DNA of 8,417 bases. Source: Candidatus Dojkabacteria bacterium (GTDB taxonomy: Bacteria; Patescibacteriota; Dojkabacteria; J137). A program made the position numbers and the translations under genes. Position 1 is the stretch's first letter. Every line of letters starts with the position of its first letter. The notes beneath the pieces were generated by a model. The model was not told the DNA's origin. It worked only from the letters and a program-made list of their open reading frames with translations, and searched no databases. Where the stretch lies: assembly GCA_020429495.1 (NCBI GenBank), contig JAGQLJ010000059.1, forward strand, positions 1 through 8,417, read 5' to 3'. Positions 6,513-8,417 of this stretch are shown piece by piece.

Positions 6513-6550
6513 ATAATATTACCAGAAAAGGGCATTAAGGGCAATATTAT
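6513..6550. repeat. Imperfect inverted repeat after the regulator gene
   Basis: ATAATATTACC (6513-6523) pairs with GGCAATATTAT (6540-6550) with one mismatch around a 16-nt A/G-rich loop. The loop and right arm also carry GGGCA twice (6530-6534 and 6539-6543). The repeat overlaps the stop codon of the regulator remnant, so it could fold in the 3' end of that transcript. It has no T-run on the - strand, so it is not a clear terminator. Confidence 0.4.
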
Positions 6551-7276
6551 AAAAGTTTATATAAGCAATTAGAAACATAATTGGTAATACCTTGGAGCAT
6601 CTCTTTATCTGATGAAAAATCATCTTCAATTTTTTTTACATAAACCATGGCACCCATAACTTTACCATTTGATATCATTGGTACTATGCAATTACTTTTA
6701 TCTCCGGTTTCCTCTTGAACTAAGTCTGCTTGCTCCTGTGTAACTGATGGAACAGTATAGTCACTAGTCAAATTAGTTACTTTAGTTGTCTTTTCTAGTA
6801 TAGCTTGAACAGTAAGGTTATCATTGTTATCGAAATCCAAGGCAACTTCACTAAAATCTTTATCTATGATGTCATGTACAGCCTTTGATATATTACTGTT
6901 AGTAATACCTGCTGCAAATATTTTTTTATCTCTTATTAACCACATCATAGAAGCTAAATACCCAATTTTGAATATTAACTTATTTGTAACAGCGAATATT
7001 AAATCTTCTAGACTTTCTATATTCTTAAGGTTAGAAAGAACTTCTTCTAAGCTTTCTTTATCGAGCTCTATTCCAAAAAGTGAAGCTATTTCTTCAGTCT
7101 TTAAGTTTAGTGCTTTTGCGATAGCGATGATTGTTTCCTTTGTTGGATTAACGAGCCCATTTTCTATCCTACTGTGAACCAGGCGCCATGCCTGCTTCTA
7201 GCTCCAAGCCAAACTGGCTTAGGTCCCTGTTCTTTCTAAATTGTCTTAATCTACTTCCCAATTGTATGCTGCTCAT
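6547..7276 (-). pseudogene. XRE-type regulator with GAF-like sensor domain, frameshifted
   Basis: The - strand ATG at 7274-7276 opens MSSIQLGSRLRQFRKNRDLS, a typical start of an XRE (Cro/C1-type) helix-turn-helix, but the frame stops at TAG 7169-7171 after APGSQ. The domain continues in the other frame from 7170 as RIENGLVNPTKETIIAIAKA, then LNLKTEEIASLFGI, and on without a break to TAA 6547-6549. Aligned to the XRE pattern, the helix reads APGS-x-S-RIENG. 'GGT TCA C' and 'AGT AGG' look like an 'APGS-L-S-RIENG' motif that has lost two bases. The C-terminal half resembles a GAF sensor domain (KIGYLASMMWLIRDKKIFAA, then NCIVPMISNGKVMGAMVYVK and FSSDKEMLQGITNYVS). An intact protein would be about 243 residues. 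It is divergent from the membrane protein gene 36 bp away. A sequencing error remains possible. The ATG at 6946-6948 is inside the GAF domain and is not the real start. Confidence 0.8.
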
Positions 7277-7290
7277 GATAAAATTAGAAA

Positions 7291-7306
7291 TATATCAATT
7301 ATATCA
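7291..7306. promoter_or_regulatory. Direct repeat TATATCA in divergent intergenic region
   Basis: TATATCA occurs at 7291-7297 and 7300-7306, spaced 9 bp start to start, in the 36-bp gap between the regulator and the membrane protein gene. On the + strand the second copy could also be a -10 element placing the transcript start about at the ATG (7313). This is where an XRE autoregulator would bind, but in A/T-rich DNA a repeat of 7 bp may arise by chance. Confidence 0.3.
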
Positions 7307-7312
7307 CTAAAT

Positions 7313-8188
7313 ATGGGGTTTGAAAATAAAAACGATGAAGAATATATTAAACTAGACGATGGTACGGTACTAGAGGTTATTGATGAAGTTAGAAAATTAA
7401 AAAATGAAATAGAAGAAGAGTTTAGATTACCTGATGGCATGATTGACCTTGTACTGACAGCTGTAAGAACAACAATTCATGGACTATACAATAATCTTAG
7501 TTTTGAGAGTTATCTAGATTATATTGAAAAAGTATTAACTTACTCTACAGAGTCGTACATGCAGGCAATTGAAGATAGGCTTGTCAGTCTACGAGACAAG
7601 AATGATTTACTCTTGTATGCAGAAGAAATTGAATATTTAGAACTAAAGAAACGTGAATTTTCTGTTCTAGGAGACTTTAAGCAATTTATTGAATCTGGTG
7701 ACTTTAGAAAATCACAAGTAGATTTTGTAGCAGGTATGAGTTTTCTTATGCTAAACTACCTGCTTATCGCTGGTATGGCAACTACAGCAAGTATTTCGGG
7801 AATCCAGAAGCTTCTTGGAGAAGATGCTATGAAAATACCTTTTATAGCAGCGTATGCTGGATATGAAGCTATTCCAGGGTTAGGTGGTCTACAGGCATTA
7901 TTGTCAACAGGATATGCATTGATTAGATACTCTATTCCAAAAAGCATAAACAGTGTACGACATAGGCAGGGTATATACAAAATACCTATAAATTTTTTAA
8001 AGGCTTTTGTCAATATTAGCGAAATTGGATTTCTAACAATGCCTTTTTTGGTAAATGATGATTTGACTATAAAAAAAATTAAGACTATGTCTCGAGTACT
8101 AAATAATCCTAATGGACCTGCACAATATATAAGTAACTCATCTGAAGATATCTACTATACTAAGCCTTTTATACCAACTACAGGCTAA
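7313..8188 (+). CDS. Unknown integral membrane protein with acidic helical N-terminal domain (291 aa)
   Basis: I do not recognise a family. From the ATG at 7313 the protein has 291 residues. Residues 1-130 are charged and helical (VRKLKNEIEEEFRLPD, LLYAEEIEYLELKKREF), with no signal peptide. There are three hydrophobic segments: about 135-160 (FVAGMSFLMLNYLLIAGM), 175-206 (IPFIAAYAGYEAIPGLGG and following) and 226-247 (NFLKAFVNISEIGFLTMPFL). The segments are joined by a basic loop (SINSVRHRQG), and a polar tail follows. The N-terminal domain is probably cytoplasmic. A TTG at 7262 extends the frame by 17 codons into the regulator gene, but that stretch is unlike the rest and has no ribosome-binding site, so I chose the ATG. 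No Shine-Dalgarno precedes it. The gene is divergent from the broken regulator, which may have controlled it. Its TAA shares bases with the stop of the convergent decarboxylase gene. Confidence 0.75.
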   Translation: MGFENKNDEEYIKLDDGTVLEVIDEVRKLKNEIEEEFRLPDGMIDLVLTAVRTTIHGLYNNLSFESYLDYIEKVLTYSTESYMQAIEDRLVSLRDKNDLLLYAEEIEYLELKKREFSVLGDFKQFIESGDFRKSQVDFVAGMSFLMLNYLLIAGMATTASISGIQKLLGEDAMKIPFIAAYAGYEAIPGLGGLQALLSTGYALIRYSIPKSINSVRHRQGIYKIPINFLKAFVNISEIGFLTMPFLVNDDLTIKKIKTMSRVLNNPNGPAQYISNSSEDIYYTKPFIPTTG

Positions 8189-8417
8189 TAAATATTTTTA
8201 TCAGGATATTTTAAGCCTCTATTGATAAAATGTACTTCTGCATCAGCTGCTACAAATCTCTCTATGAAAAAATTTTTTGCATTTTCTGTATTAAATTCCT
8301 TACACGAGTATACATCGATACTTGCAAATCCTCTTTTTGCAAAAGTATGTATACTAATATGTGACTCTGCTATAACAATAAACCCAGTTATTCCTCCGGG
8401 GTCTTTACCTCCTTGTT
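8185..8417 (-). CDS. speH: S-adenosylmethionine decarboxylase proenzyme, C-terminal part
   Basis: A pyruvoyl-dependent enzyme that decarboxylates S-adenosylmethionine to give the aminopropyl donor for spermidine. The gene enters from beyond the window edge; 76 codons plus the stop are visible, from QGGKDPGG to RGLKYPDKNIY. The self-cleavage site is seen in IAESHISIHTF: cleavage before the Ser of ES creates the pyruvoyl group. Measured from that Ser, a His lies at +5 and a Cys (in DVYSC) at +20. This is the same spacing as Ser63, His68 and Cys83 of the Thermotoga maritima enzyme, so all three catalytic residues are kept. The closing INRGLKYP matches the family's C-terminus. The bacterial form is usually about 120-140 residues, so over half is here. 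Its TAG (8185-8187) overlaps the stop of the convergent membrane protein gene. Confidence 0.93.
   Translation of the reverse strand, partial: QGGKDPGGITGFIVIAESHISIHTFAKRGFASIDVYSCKEFNTENAKNFFIERFVAADAEVHFINRGLKYPDKNIY

Noticed and set aside
7165..7175. Programmed frameshift in the regulator
   Set aside because: There is no slippery homopolymer, and a +1 shift at CAG-T-AGG would leave the helix one residue short; a two-base deletion or sequence error explains it better.
6824..7177. + strand frame of 117 codons
   Set aside because: It is antisense to the XRE-GAF regulator, whose protein sequence is recognisable on the other strand.
7262..7312. TTG at 7262 as the start of the membrane protein
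   Set aside because: It would overlap the regulator's first codons and add a stretch with no ribosome-binding site; the ATG at 7313 is simpler.
7756..8013. - strand frame of 85 codons
   Set aside because: It is the shadow of the hydrophobic part of the membrane protein gene.
1..8417. CRISPR array, insertion sequence, tRNA or rRNA gene
   Set aside because: No regularly spaced repeats, transposase, or RNA gene signatures were seen in the window.

Overview
The window is A/T-rich, densely packed bacterial DNA. It most resembles a member of the Candidate Phyla Radiation (Patescibacteria). The support is indirect: short intergenic gaps, overlapping gene ends, start/stop-coupled secreted proteins of a kind common in those genomes, few Shine-Dalgarno sequences, and many small proteins of no recognised family. 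No gene ends in TGA and no long frame contains in-frame TGA. This argues against the lineages that read UGA as glycine (Gracilibacteria, SR1). I cannot fix the phylum further from sequence alone.

Region 1 (1-2811, + strand) is a three-gene surface-protein operon joined by two TAATG overlaps. It encodes the C-terminal part of a membrane-anchored extracellular protein, a secreted 432-residue protein with a fibronectin-III-like middle and a beta-rich C-terminal domain, and a second membrane-anchored protein with a signal peptide, Ig-like domains, one membrane helix and a short cytoplasmic coiled coil. The two anchored proteins share an architecture and probably handle or anchor the secreted one at the cell surface, in the manner of WxL proteins and their DUF916-type partners (inference).

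Region 2 (2804-4094, - strand) holds two unknown soluble proteins in a two-gene unit, a 104-bp element whose ends form a perfect 13-bp inverted repeat around two small hairpins, and an 81-residue hydrophilic His/Asp-rich protein. That last gene starts with GTG behind the only consensus Shine-Dalgarno sequence seen here.

Region 3 (4172-6457, - strand) is fusA, elongation factor G, complete, with a clear intrinsic terminator and a 16-bp perfect palindrome just beyond it.

Region 4 (6513-8417) begins with an XRE-type helix-turn-helix regulator fused to a GAF-like sensor domain. Its DNA-binding domain is broken by a frameshift. Divergent from it, 36 bp away, is an unknown membrane protein. The window ends in the C-terminal 76 codons of a pyruvoyl-dependent S-adenosylmethionine decarboxylase (SpeH type) on the - strand, whose stop codon overlaps that of the membrane protein.

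The strongest leads are the frameshifted regulator, the structured element at 3697-3800, the palindrome at 4172-4187 and the coupled surface operon.
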